This document shows positions 22,565-34,215 of a stretch of DNA of 64,000 nt, piece by piece. The DNA lies in the NCBI RefSeq assembly GCF_030035675.1, contig NC_084489.1, positions 39,722,398 to 39,786,397 on the forward strand. Reading direction: 5' to 3'. A program made the position numbers and the translations under genes. The notes under the pieces are model-generated. The model was not told the origin of the DNA and ran no database searches. It saw only the letters and a program-made list of their open reading frames with translations. The stretch comes from Rhineura floridana. Lineage: Eukaryota > Chordata > Lepidosauria > Squamata > Rhineuridae. Numbering within the stretch: the first letter of the stretch is position 1; each line of letters opens with the position of its first letter.

Positions 22565-24261
22565 TCTCCGTACCTCCTTTGGAGGGGACACATAAAGGAG
22601 AAACCTAAAGGCACTTAATACCCAGGCATAGCTACACCAGAAGATGTGAGCCCGTTCCAGAAATCCAGACCTTCTTAAACAGCTGGAGAGGGGAATTGCT
22701 TCCTTGGTCCCAGTATGACATCAGTTCCATGCATCCATTTTTCTTCTGCAGAGATATACAATATCATGCATTCAAAAGATATGCACTTATCCCCTCTTTA
22801 AGCATTATTTGTACTCACATTAAGAACATCTTAATGTTCTTGAGCCCTATTCTAGATCCAACCAAATTCTCTCTTTCATAACATCCCAGAGGAAACAATA
22901 ATGGATTGTTTCTAAGGCTGGAATCCAGTGCAAATATTTACATGGAAGTAAGTCCCACTAAACTTAGTGGGACTGACATCTGGTTAAATGTTCATGGAAT
23001 TGGATGATATGTTTCATTGAACTTGGGGGGAGGATTATTTCTGCGTAAGCATGCTCAGGGGCACACTGCATATCTCCCTGAAGAAATAATCACCAAACAA
23101 CCACTCATCCAAGCGTGAACTTTACAGTAATAAGGGCACATAACAAGTAAAAACCAAATGCACTGTGACCTTGACCATTAGAATGCTTTTCATTCTGTCC
23201 ATATGCAGAGAATACAAAACATTAGCAACAGTTCAATGAGAATGAAAATCCATCCATTAGTATCACACGTCTCCCGCAATTTCAGTTTGTTTCAAGAGAA
23301 AGGGTAAAAGGTTGTTTTTTTCAAAACACAATTAGATGAGACTTTTCTTTTCCTTAGTTTAGTTCACCTTCCTTCATGTCTGAGCAAGTAAATAATTGGT
23401 CTTTTGGGGTCCTTATACAGCAATATATTTCACCTTTCCTCATCCATTTGATTGAAATAAAGTATGCCAAATAAAACAAGTTCAGTTTTCATCTGGAATG
23501 ATGAAAACAACAGTCAGGACAATCTCCTCTATTTCAAGAGGAGCCAATGACCAAGTCATTGTGATGTCAGACACTACTGGGAGGGCAGGCCAGGAAACAA
23601 CACAATTGTACTGCCCTTAAACTGGGAAGGTAGGTTTGAGGCTCAAGCTTCCACTTTTACTTCACTTGTTTCTCTCCTCTAGTCATTATCATTTGTACAA
23701 CTTTCAACATTGTATGGGATGGAGAAAGGCCTGGAGAGCTAATGGATGCAGGAAAGATGGATTTGCATCAACTTTGGAGAGGGGCATGTGTTGCACAGTT
23801 AATGGTCTTATGGGTGCTGGTGGTAGAGTCCTTTGCTGAGCAGGTTGTTGTTTAATACTAGCCCAGAATGACTGGCTGATGAGAGATCATTGCTGGTTGA
23901 TAGCTGGGAATGTTCTATGCCTCTGAATGAAGTACTTATCAGAACGTGGAGAAGGTGACATGACCCCTCCAGCTGACAGGTGGGGGCTGATGTAAATAGT
24001 GTGTGTAAATATAAGTTGTTCGCCATTTGGAAGAAAGAGGCAGAAAGAGAAAGCTGGGAGCTGGCTGAAGGCATCACAGAATTACATGTATTTATCAAAG
24101 GCGGAAAACAATATTAGATCACATTAGTGTGGAAAGCATAGCCGAAATCTCTAATTTTGCAAATGTTCTCCTAATTACAATTTTCTAGATTTAGGATATG
24201 TTCAAAACATTGCTTGTACAAAGTTTGGTTTCTTTTGCAATTGGTTTGACGCCAAAGCCAT
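22565..24261. other. Intergenic DNA upstream of SPMIP4, no gene seen
   Basis: Apart from a short palindromic AGTAAGTCCCACTAAACTTA repeat (about 22.92-22.99 kb), I recognise nothing here. The 5' UTR exon and promoter of SPMIP4 may lie in this stretch, because the first coding exon opens after a splice acceptor. Confidence 0.45.
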
Positions 24262-24269
24262 ATTATGAC

Positions 24270-24418
24270 CAGTGGTGGCCCCAGTGTCAGTGGGGCAGTG
24301 AATCAGTTCTGGAGTTGGGCAGTGAATCAGTTCTGGAGTTGGACAGCTCCTTGAAAGTTTGGGCTAAAACTCAGCGGATTCACAGCCCCACTGACATTGA
24401 AGCCACCAGTCTCCTCTG
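24270..24418. mobile_element. Hairpin MITE with exact 8-bp duplication
   Basis: It starts CAGTGGTGGC and ends CCACCAGTCTCCTCTG. ATTATGAC is repeated exactly at 24262-24269 and 24419-24426. Same family as 6091-6237. Confidence 0.85.
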
Positions 24419-24897
24419 ATTATGACTGCTAAGTAAATAAAGCAAATATTTATACAGGCACCATAAGACTCAAGCAATCCCTCTAATCCAATGGCAGTCA
24501 GTCCCTAGTGACACTGCTCCCATCAGGTTGGGAAAGACTGCTCTAGTCCTTTCTGGTCCATCCCCCCCCCCGGGCACTCAGGTCATTGTGTATATCCAAA
24601 ATTGTGTCACTTTGAAAGTACAAAATTAGCCTCTTTGATTCCAAAATATCATTTTTCCCAAGTTCTCCCTGTTCTTATGTTTATTATGAAATTCTCTATG
24701 GTGTTTATTTGTCCAAATTCTCTTTGTTGTTCACTGCAATCTGAAAAGTGATCTTTCTCAGTAATGAAGTGGGCACTGTTACAGTTCTAGTTACTTATTC
24801 AAACAGAAGTTATCCGGTCAAACTAAGCAAACTGCAGAAGCTGGTTGCTTTGATCACTGAATTTTCTTTATATAAATCCTCTTTGTAGCTGTTAAAG

Positions 24898-25031
24898 ATG
24901 GAGGTGCACCCAGGCATGTCCTATTATAATGATGTGCAAGATGGAACAGCCTTAGTAACAAAAACCTTGGAATCCACAACTCACCTGACTCCATTGCATA
25001 TCCCTCCAGGCCCACCTGTGCCATCAGACAG
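24898..25031 (+). CDS. SPMIP4: Sperm microtubule inner protein 4, coding exon 1 (gene summary here)
   Basis: SPMIP4 (C7orf31, DUF4532 family) is a protein of the sperm axoneme, bound inside doublet microtubules. Eight coding exons (24898 to 49110) join with consistent phases and GT-AG borders to 1548 bases, that is 515 residues plus stop. The start MEVHPG resembles the start of mammalian C7orf31 (MEV-). This exon opens at 24889 after the acceptor CTTTGTAG, so a non-coding exon lies upstream. It encodes a proline-rich end (HIPPGPPVPSD) and splits an Arg codon at the donor GTAAGAAG. The human protein is, from memory, about 590 residues, so part of the middle may be missed here or shorter in this lineage. 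Neighbouring genes NPVF and CYCS support the assignment. Confidence 0.9.
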
Positions 25032-25984
25032 GTAAGAAGTAGCTACTCATTGTTTACGTCTATTTCCTCAGTATCTTGTATGTAGCTAACTTTGGTCTTA
25101 TAGTAAGAATATATTCATTATGGCTGCAATCCTACCAAGTAAGCCTCCTTGAATTCAATGCAATTTAATTAAAAGTAAACACAGTCAGGATTGGGCTGCA
25201 CATTTTGCAAACATCAACACATCAAATAGCAGCAATTGCATGCATATCAATTAACAGCTACATGGGCTGAGTGAGAGCCAAGCTAGATGTGACATGAAAT
25301 GTGTCTTTGAATATTTGCCAATCATAGCCCTCCTCTCAATGCAAATAGCAGCTTGAAATGAATGATTTTCCCCAGGACCTCAGCAGGAGAGGTAAGGGTT
25401 AAACTTCCCCTCTTCTCATTCTCCGATCCCAGTAATTATCAGCATTTCCTGCCCACTCACCAGCTACTATTTGCATTTTTTTAAAAAATGTTCACATTAG
25501 ATGCAAAAACACATTTAGTGTCATATTTAGTTGGCCCTGAGCTTTGTATGGATGACAGATTGTAGTGTGTATTCTTGAAGGATGGATTTTCTCTATAAAT
25601 TCTCATCCTCACTGGCATGCAGAGGTTATCTGCTTTGAGCTGTCACTTGTTACCCCATTATGGCTGCAAGTCCTGTGAACATCTTACCTGGGAGTTAGTC
25701 CCACTGAAACTGATACGGTTATTTCAGAGTAATCTTGCCTAGGACCACTAGGCATCATGCTGCTTTAAAGCCTATGCATTGTGTGGCCTTTGAAATTAAA
25801 TACGAGGTTATACCATATATGTTACCCAAATACAGAACTATGTTTGTCTGTATCATATTTCATCCCATTTAATTGGGTAACCAATTCCCTGCTGTAGCCA
25901 CTATAATACAAACAAAAGCTCAAAGCACACCACTCTGCAGCAAGGGTGCAGAACCTGCCGTCCTCCAGATATTGCTGAACTACA

Positions 25985-26125
25985 GCTGGGAATCACAAGT
26001 GGGGAGAGTGCTGCCGTGCTCAGGTCTTGCTTTTTGGCTTCCCATAGGCATCTACTTGGCCATTGTGAGAGCAGGATGCTGGACTAGACAGGCCATGGGC
26101 CTGATCCAGGAGGCTCTTCTTATGT
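25985..26125 (+). mobile_element. CR1 LINE 3' UTR fragment
   Basis: CAGGATGCTGGACTAGACAG and CCTGATCCAGGAGGCTCTTC followed by TTATG match the tail of the CR1 at 14537-15778. It lies in SPMIP4 intron 1. Confidence 0.8.
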
Positions 26126-26720
26126 CCAGCAACGCCTGGAGGGCCACAGGTTCCCCATCCCACTCCATAGTAAGAATCCAAGTAGCTGTGTAATGCTCAT
26201 CTCCCAGTATAATTTTCACCGGTACTAGAGAAATGGGGCCATTGCTTCCCACCATCTTGGATGACAGACTTGTGCCTTACTCCCTCTTCCAGGGACGTAT
26301 TTACCACCATCTTGATCCCCTCACCCAGTCTGTCCTTGCAGCTCATAATGAGCCACGATGGGCAAGGGTCGAGTAAGCAAGCGGTTGGCTTTAAGGTTGA
26401 AAGCACCTTGTCCATTTCATCAGAAGGAAGAAGCTGGAACCGACATCTCTTTGCACCAGTGCTAGGAGATCAGTGTCCAAACGTATGTTCTTCCTCAGGA
26501 GTAGGTTCAGAGTCAGGTGTCCAGAAATGTTGCTTCTTTCATCCCCTTTGAAAGTAATGGTGAGCTATGGTCTTTGTTTATTTGTTTGGTTATTTGTTTG
26601 TTAATCTGTGAGAAATTTCATCAAGATTCACTTTCAGTGTGCATGGATCATCAGGTTTCTGAGCTTCCCCCACCACCACCATCACTGCCAACATCTTATG
26701 CGACGTGTATTTTTTACTGT

Positions 26721-26872
26721 CTAGATCAGCCTTTTCCAACCAGTGTGCCTCCAGATGTTGTTGGACCACAACTCCCATCTTCCTGACCATTGGCAATGCT
26801 GGCTGAGGTTGATGGGAGTTGTGGTCCAACAACATCTGGAGGCACACTGGTTGGGAAAGTCTGGGCTAGATA
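26721..26872. mobile_element. Palindromic hAT-type MITE, near-complete
   Basis: The arms TTCCAACCAGTGTGCCTCCA and TGGAGGCACACTGGTTGGGA form a hairpin with a short loop. The flanks GTCTAGAT and GGCTAGAT look like an 8-bp duplication with one change. Confidence 0.8.
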
Positions 26873-27284
26873 AAGAGGTCGCTCTTTCAACCTACTAACC
26901 TGGAGACTGAAGTCATGCATGATTTATTAACATTTCATTTGGTTTCACTGTTAATTTGTAACATCACATACCCTATTAATGCCATCATCAATTCAACTTT
27001 CTGAATAGCAAGAACCTAAGGACAGCCTTGGTGGAACAAACCAGTCACTTAAGCCAACATTTTTATTCTAACAGCATTAAAAAAAACCTTGTTGTATGAG
27101 ATGTTAAAAGGAACTTTGAAAAATACACCACAACTTGGATGTTTAAATTTAAGGCAGAGAAACATGTTCTAATTTACTCAAGAAAGGCTGCCAACTTTAG
27201 ATTGGGTGTAGGACAATCTGGCTGGCCATGGGCTTTTGAAATAGTCTGATAGCATGGAAGAAATGAGAAAGTAAGTGTTTTAGG

Positions 27285-27395
27285 CTGCAATCCTAAGCCA
27301 AATTACCTGGGAGTAAGTCCAGTTACCTGGGAGTAAGTCCAATTGAATTCAATAGGACTTACTTCTGAGCAGACATGGTTAGAATCACACTGTTA
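27285..27395. repeat. Palindromic ~90-bp repeat (AGTAAGTCC family)
   Basis: It contains GGGAGTAAGTCCAATTGAAT and its facing arm AATAGGACTTACTTCTGAG. One arm is repeated in tandem. Related copies lie near 20.70, 22.95, 25.16, 25.70 and 31.15 kb. Confidence 0.65.
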
Positions 27396-27431
27396 GACAC
27401 TGTACTACGAACAGGGTGTCCATATGTCTTA

Positions 27432-27621
27432 GGTCACACCCACACCATACATTTAAAGAACATTTAAAACACATGGCTTCCCTCAAAGAATCCTGGGAAC
27501 TATAGTTTGCCCCTCACAGAGCTACAATTCCCAGCACCCTTTACAGATCAGAGTTCTCAGGATTCTTTGGGGGAAGCCATGTGCCATAAATGTCATTTAA
27601 ATGTATGGTGTGAATGTGACC
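27432..27621. mobile_element. Palindromic MITE with TTA target duplication
   Basis: The ends GGTCACACCCACACCATAC and GTATGGTGTGAATGTGACC are inverted repeats flanked by TTA on both sides. This 3-bp duplication is usual for PIF/Harbinger elements. The centre contains CTCACAGAGCTACAATTCCC. Confidence 0.75.
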
Positions 27622-28018
27622 TTACTTTACAGGGGACTCCTCTCTGTCTGAAGGGCTGTCCAGTCCAAGTCTGGTATAAAAGAACTCTAAGAAGGGAGAG
27701 CAGAGGCATTAAAGTTGCCCATCAACAATCAGCACCTCAGCAGACAGAGCAGGCACACAAATCACTTGCTCGGTCTTTCCTACTAAGGAAAGATGAATGA
27801 TATTTCTATTTAAACTGTAGTGATTATTTCCAAATTGGAATCTATACATCTAAATCAGCAGATGCAGATATTGTGCAACTCTGTCTGCCATTGACCTCTA
27901 TTTTGGTGATACATTTCCAATTTTGGAGATCTGTAAGTCGTCGTCATCGTCATTCCCCCCCCCCCCACTATGAAGCAAACTTCACTTGTGTCATTGAGAA
28001 TGTTTGGTATGATTTTAG

Positions 28019-28189
28019 ATATGAGGAACTAAGGGAAACATTCCAGCTGTGCAAACCTGTCTTGAAAGGAGGACAAGAATCTGGAGGGAGTGAGCCCATG
28101 CTGCCAGAATCTCATAGAATCTATGAGCCTCCTTACAAGTTTGAACATGAACACAACTACTATGGCAATACCAGAGATGCCCCCCTAAG
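28019..28189 (+). CDS. SPMIP4: SPMIP4 coding exon 2
   Basis: 57 codons' worth between TTTTAG and GTAGGC. It encodes RYEELRETFQLCKPVL and, further on, RIYEPPYKFEHEHNYYGNT, which aligns with human DRYQELRESLQQCRLPW and KYEPPRVMGKGHQHYGFG. It begins and ends inside Arg codons split 2+1. Confidence 0.92.
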
Positions 28190-28635
28190 GTAGGCAATCT
28201 GCACTCTCTACGTCTCTGGATGACTGGATAGTTGTGTTTTAATCCAGAAGCAAATTCAGAAATGCTGGTGTCTTTTGGCAAGTCAAAAAATTTGGTAGAA
28301 TATTTTTATCAAAATGTTTCTCCCATCGTTTGGTTAAAAGAGACTGTCCAAGGTGAGCAAAGAGCTTTCTAGATCTTACAATACATTAAGCTCACATAAA
28401 ATAGCTGCAGTATTCATTAATGTGGCATTGATGTTGATGTAGTGAAATTCTGCAAGTACATTATAACATTTATTATTGTTTGGCAATAGAGCAAGAGCAA
28501 GCACACTCCTAAATATGTTGTGTGTGGATATGCATTTATCCTGACTGAGTGGGTTTTTATCACACATTCAGTGTCACTGAGATGTAAGTGTATCTCTGTT
28601 CAAAGAATCAGTTCACACACCTCCTCCAACAGTAC

Positions 28636-28755
28636 TGTGGCACCTTTAAAGACAAATGTATTATAACACAGGTTTTTGTGGACTATACTCCGTCAGTTCA
28701 TGAATAGTTATGCCAGAATAAATGTGTTAGTCTTTAAGGTGCCACACAAAACTCT
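28636..28755. mobile_element. MITE-like palindrome (GGCACCTTTAAAGAC ends)
   Basis: TGTGGCACCTTTAAAGAC and GTCTTTAAGGTGCCACAC face each other across about 85 bases. Confidence 0.55.
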
Positions 28756-28757
28756 TT

Positions 28758-29063
28758 GGGCACTTCCAAATGAACTGTTTTTTGAGCATTCATCCTGATT
28801 TTTTTGCAGGGAGATTAGACAATGTTGTCTATTTAATGGGCATGCATTCTGATTTTTTTGCATGCAGGTTAGATGATATTACGTCAAAGCAAGTGTTTTC
28901 CCACACTTTCCAGAGCATTTTCCTGTCACTCTCCTTATCACAAAAAGTCCGATGTTTTGGGGAAGTGGGTTTGTTGCACAAGAACTCCCAATCAACTTTT
29001 TTTTAAAAAATGCTGGGATGTGATTGAATCCTGCTTGGAAATAGTGACAGTCTGAAAGTGCCC
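28758..29063. mobile_element. Non-autonomous DNA transposon with GGGCACTT ends
   Basis: The ends GGGCACTTCCAAATGA and TCTGAAAGTGCCC are imperfect inverted repeats with TTT on both sides. The interior repeats CATCCTGATTTTTTTGCA and CATTCTGATTTTTTTGCA in tandem. No transposase is seen. Confidence 0.5.
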
Positions 29064-29164
29064 TTTGTTATTTTTGCTGCAACAGACTCACACAGCTATC
29101 CCTTTAGAAGTTGTTACCGTCTAGAATGAGATTTTTAAAAATCTGTCTTTAAACAGCACATGGG

Positions 29165-29300
29165 GTTTGAATGCTGTTGTTGCTGTTGCAAACTTGGCCA
29201 CCTCACTACTCACCCCTAACTCTTGATCATTTATGAACAAGTTAAAAAGCACAGGTCCCAGTTCTGATCCTTGAGGGACTCTTTCAACTTGGATATAGGG
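29165..29300 (-). mobile_element. CR1 reverse transcriptase fragment
   Basis: On the - strand it encodes LGPVLFNLFIND and ELGVSSEVAKFA, identical in register to the CR1 ORF2 at 14.6-14.75 kb. Confidence 0.8.
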
Positions 29301-30199
29301 GCTTAGCACTTGCAGAGAGGTGGCAGCTAGTTAATAACTGAAGAAAATGGTTCTCTTGTTGTCCTTGTTTGAAATCTTAGCCAATTGACTGAAATTTGAG
29401 TACTGCAGAATTAGAGCTGCAGCACTCCAGTTTTACCACCTGATGGCACCAAAATACACAACCTTAAGGGTACACATTTTAAAACTGGAATAAACACAAA
29501 TACTTATTTGAATGTTTATAACATTCAGAAAGAAATACATTAGAACTCTCAGGGTAATTTTCCCTAGGATATATCCCAGGAACAGCTAGCGCAATCCACA
29601 CAAGATCCTGAGTAGTGTCCCTGCACAGTTCCCTGTTTTAAAAATACTTGCTTCCCATGCAATGCTTGTCATGTTCTTGGTTATATCTAGTCAGGCAGTG
29701 TTCCTGTCAGGAACATAGCCTCCAGAAAGCTTAAAACAACAGGCTACATAGCTTAGACCTTCTCTGCGCATTCAGCAGAATGGTGTTGTTTAATTGCTCA
29801 GTTCTTATTGGGCTGATAACACACACACACCCCGTTTCTCAGTGGCCTTTTTTGGCTATAGTTCTGGAGGTGCTCACCATCTGAGTTTGCTGTTTGAGGG
29901 ACTGATGGGTTAAAGTTACAAAGTTCAAAGTATATCCTTAAGCTATTCAGTCGGCTTTAGCTTGAGCAGTCAGAATAGCCCAATAATTACAATTGTCTTT
30001 TTGAACATGCCCAACCACCTTGGGCGGCAACCGTATGGAATAAAAAGACCTATCCAATGTGAGAATTCATGCATGTGATCCAGTTCCCAGATCATTTGGT
30101 AACTACACATCTATATACACAAATGTAGGATGTTTATGCTGTAGATATACAGTGTATACTATACTCTGAAGCAATTGATGAACCCCTCTTTTATTTCAG

Positions 30200-30229
30200 A
30201 CTTCCTGACCTGCCAGAAAATTCAGCTGA
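30200..30229 (+). CDS. SPMIP4: SPMIP4 coding exon 3 (30-base microexon)
   Basis: It lies between TTATTTCAG and GTAAGTATCC and encodes LPDLPENSA within the phase left by exon 2. It is called from splice signals, phase fit and the LP motif also found at this point in the human protein. Confidence 0.72.
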
Positions 30230-30682
30230 GTAAGTATCCTTCTGTATTAAAATAAATAAATGTTGCATTTTATATGTACAGATATCAGAAAAAGTATAAC
30301 TAACAGTTTATATCCTGTTTTATCAGCCAAGATTGGCTCATAAAATGACTTATGGTTCAAAACCCACAAAGTGATATATGGAGGGTTTGTGGCATTCTCT
30401 TCTGATCCTAGGCAACTGATGTCACAGTCCAGGTTCCCCCTTAGAGGGAAAAGGCAGAAAGAGTTGCAGAAGGATGCAGAGGCTTACTAATGATGAATGA
30501 TGAAGACAGTGGCCTAACAAACAGCCCTTCCTTTCGGTTTATTGTGGATTTGTTTTTTTATAATGTCTTGGGTAGAAAATGATAGCCAAATAATTACAAA
30601 GAGATCATTGTCCAGTTGAAGTCGATAAATTGGTGACTAAACAATCTAAATTGGTGAGCTGCAATCCTATACCCACTTACGT

Positions 30683-31108
30683 GGAAGTAGGAATGAGAGA
30701 GAATTCAGTTTGCATTAAAGGTGAACTTAACTAACTTACACTTTCTGAAACAATATGCGAACCAAAGCACAGTCATCCTTCAAAATTTGTGCATCTCTGA
30801 ATTGTGCAATGCAGTTCTCTGGTCACGTAAGGTGTACAGAAATCTATATACTAGAGTAAAGTCTGCACAGAAATGCATATATAGTAAAAATAACATATAG
30901 TATACTAGAGAAATTTGCTTGGAAAACCATGTGTATATATGAAACAAAATTGCATACAAAAATGTGTGTATTAGGAGAAATTTGCAGTAAAATACCAAGA
31001 AATTTTCATGAGGACTTTAAACACACACAAACTGATGTGGAAATGAGGAGAACTGGATTTAAGAGTGGAAAATGAGAAACTGAAATGGTCAGATTTACCC
31101 ATCCCTAC
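30683..31108 (-). repeat. AT-rich ~430-bp repeat, copy 4
   Basis: Shares ACACTTTCTGAAACAATATG, CATACAAAAATGTGTGTATT and a CCCATCCCTA end with the other copies. It lies in SPMIP4 intron 3. A palindromic GACTTACTTCTGAATAGACA repeat (31113-31192) follows directly. Confidence 0.72.
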
Positions 31109-31890
31109 CTAGAAGTGAAGCCCCATGAGTAAAGCCCATTGGATTCAATTGGACTTACTTCTGAATAGACATGGATAGGACTGCACTGTGAACTGGACAA
31201 AATCCACCTTAAACGTCTCACACTGACGCCCTTTAGAAAGGAACAGAATTTGCACTAGAGAATGAACTCTGCCTCTACACAGTTCCACAAACTTCTATGG
31301 AACTTATACTAAAGAAATGCCATGTCCATGTATGGAAACATCAGCCTTGTCGTTATCTGCTGGACCTTGTTCTGGAATTATCCCATTACCACACTTCCTG
31401 AAGTGCAAAAAACTGAAAGGTTTTGAAGGACACAAAACAAGTGTGCATTTAGCTACCCGGATGCAGAAAAGGTCAGGTGTGGGAACCACTTCCTAGGCAA
31501 AGAGAAACAAGACAAACCGAATAGGGATGCCCTTCCCTTCTTGGCTCATTCTAAGGAATCTTTTGCTTTTTATGCTACTAGTAAATCTGGTTGAATGTGT
31601 TGCAGGAGAAGATATAGCCTGCAACTTCAGAGTTGAATGCTGCAACTGAAGTCTCAGCATTCCTGTTGTCAGGAACAAAACAGGTTGTCCTTACAGATCC
31701 TTTGCTGTTCATAGCGACCAATGGGGCCCATTTATTTACACTAGAGATAGCAAACACTCTGGATCCTCATGTAAAGGTAGACCAAAGTGTAAAAGTGGGC
31801 ATGGCTAAAACTGTAATTTTTTTTAAAGTGGGGGTCTTTGGAGAGGATACAGCCTACAGGCTATCTGCCCCTGGTGCACAAATCTTATCA

Positions 31891-32018
31891 CAGGTGTGGG
31901 GAATCTTTGGCCTTCCAGATATAGCTGAACTCCAACTCCCTTCATCCCTGACTTTGGCCATGCTTGCTGGGAGTTGTAGTTCAGCAACATCTGAGGAGTC
32001 AAAGGTTCCTCACACTAG
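31891..32018. mobile_element. Palindromic hAT-type MITE
   Basis: The arms CTTCCAGATATAGCTGAACT and AGTTCAGCAACATCTGAGGA are the familiar hairpin family, here degraded. Confidence 0.65.
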
Positions 32019-32203
32019 ATAATATGTATTTTTTATTATCCTCTCTTTTTTAAGATATAGAGAAGTCAATGTATAGATGTATGGCAAACTACCGGAATTA
32101 TATTTCTTGGCCTGAAATCCATTCCAAATCCACTAGGCATATTACTACCATGCAATGTTGTGTGTCCCTGTCAAATAGTTAAAAGATTTGCTATGTTTGG
32201 TAG

Positions 32204-32304
32204 ATATGTGAAGTACAAGTTGCCAGCCACTCAAGGGACTCTTCTTGTAGCAGGCCGCTATCGGCCATTTCATCCCTATGTCCACGGCAACGTTGACATC
32301 ACAG
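32204..32304 (+). CDS. SPMIP4: SPMIP4 coding exon 4
   Basis: It runs from TTTGGTAG to GTAAAGCATG and keeps the frame open: KYKLPATQGTLLVAG, then RYRPFHPYVHGNVDIT. It ends on the first base of a Gly codon. Similarity to the human protein here is weak, so the call rests on phase, borders and the uninterrupted frame. Confidence 0.75.
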
Positions 32305-32441
32305 GTAAAGCATGATTCATTTGACTGTTGTAGTTTTTTTTTTAAGTACTCAGTGTTCTCCAGTATCTTTTTCTTTTTTGTCAGCTAGAGAGACTAAATA
32401 AAACCTGTGCACTCAGGAGAGCTTTAGAACATAGTCTCAAT

Positions 32442-32815
32442 CAGGGGTGTAGTCATCTGGGGTTGCAGGGGGTTGTAGTCCTGTTACTTTTTTGGAAGCA
32501 GGGTCCCAGCCTGTGTATGAACCAATCAGCATGAAAAGGGAGCATTTTAGCAACTAGGAAGAGTCCTTATCCTTTCAGGCTGATTGGAGGCAATCAGAGT
32601 AAAAGAAGGTGAGTCACCACTGAAAAGACTCTTCTCAGTAGGTAACACACAGCCTCTCCTTTCATGCTGATTGGCTGCTAGGGACCTCTGTTGTAGTGGA
32701 GTATGAACTCATGAGATGACAGGGAGATCAAGGAAGACAAGGGAAAGTGGAAAAGGGGGCTTGGCTGTGAGGTGTGACTGCACCCTGCACTTCTGAATTT
32801 GCCACTATACTACTG
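32442..32815. mobile_element. Non-autonomous hAT element, exact 8-bp duplication
   Basis: Starts CAGGGGTGTAGT and ends ACTATACTACTG. GTCTCAAT is repeated at 32434-32441 and 32816-32823. The interior contains facing copies of GCATGAAAAGGGAG and CTCTCCTTTCATGC. It lies in SPMIP4 intron 4. Confidence 0.85.
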
Positions 32816-34037
32816 GTCTCAATTGTTTAAGATAGCAGATCACTTCATTCAAAAGATTAAGACAGCTCTGTACATTATTATTTCCATGTTGCTTGTTGTG
32901 TTACCTTTCAAAAAAGGAAGGCATGTGGAAGAAAAAGTGACACTGTCTCTGCATCCAGGGCTTGTATATCTCCCCCTCCATTACAAATCTCTGTCTGAAT
33001 GCTAAACATCCTCTTCCTCCAGCAGCCATATAAGCTGCAAAATTATTCCTGGAATCAATAGAAACCAGTTGAAGAAGAGGGGGAAAAGCATCAAAACTAG
33101 AATTACTGAATCACAGGAGGCTAAGCCAAAGAATCAATCTTTATTGTTGAACTATAACTTTTGAATTCAGGTTCCATACAGCTGTTGATAACTAAGAGCT
33201 TATACACACTTTCGTACTACAGATGCTGCTTTTACCGTCATGATAGATTTGCAAGGTCCACACTTCATTCTCAATGGTAGCTTCAAATCCACTGTTTTCC
33301 ATTCACACTAGTAGGCATTCCTCTGGGAAGGATTAGTTTCACTGTTTCCTTGTGGCCCGACCCTCAGATTTTACATGTTTATTCCCTCTGGTTTGAGGCT
33401 GAGAGACAGCCTTGATATGCAATTGGCAAGAAAAAATGAAACTGACTAGACCCCCCCTTCTCCATTGTTCAAGTTTGAATGAAAGCAGGATGGTGGCGAG
33501 TGAGTGAAAGGCAAAATAAGCAGCGGCTGCGGCAGCTCTTGTGGGTGGCAGAGAGAGAGGGAGCAGGTGATGGGGCATAAGAGAGCCTGCCCACTAAAAA
33601 AACCCAAAGCAAAGCACTTACAAGGAGGAGCGCTTTCCTTTTCTCATTATCAGCAGATTGGATTAATATGGATTTAAAGGGGAAAATGCATGATAGCCTC
33701 TGCTTGCCTGCATGTCATGTGAACCATGCAAATTACAAGGGGATGCAAGTAGCACCAGACACACACTAAATCGCCATGTGGATGAGCCTTAAATAGGTTT
33801 AGTAGTAGGGTTCCATATGGAGTTCCTCGTGAGGATTTTCACATAGCAGATTTTCTCCTGTTCCAAGGAAAGGGGAAGGAAGATTCTAGGGGCTATGTTG
33901 TACTTAAGAAGGCAGTGCACAGTTGAGGCAGTCTGCTTGATAACAACATAGAAGCAACATGGTCACAGAGATGTTCAGTGTATACACATAGAACAATGAC
34001 ATTATCAAACCTCCTTCCTTCATCGGACCAGACATAA

Positions 34038-34215
34038 GGCCATGAGAACAGCCTGCTGGATCAGGCCAATGGCCCATCAAGTCCATCATCCTGTTCTCAC
34101 AGTGGCCAACCAGATGCCTATGGAAACCAGAAGCACAAGCTGAGTGCAACAGGACTTTATCCACTTGAAATTCCCAGTAACTGGTATGCAGCGGTCCTGG
34201 TTTAGTCTCCTTATC
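34038..34215 (-). mobile_element. CR1 LINE 3' UTR fragment
   Basis: GCCTGCTGGATCAGGCCAAT and CCTGTTCTCACAGTGGCCAA are the reverse of the CR1 tail. Confidence 0.82.
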
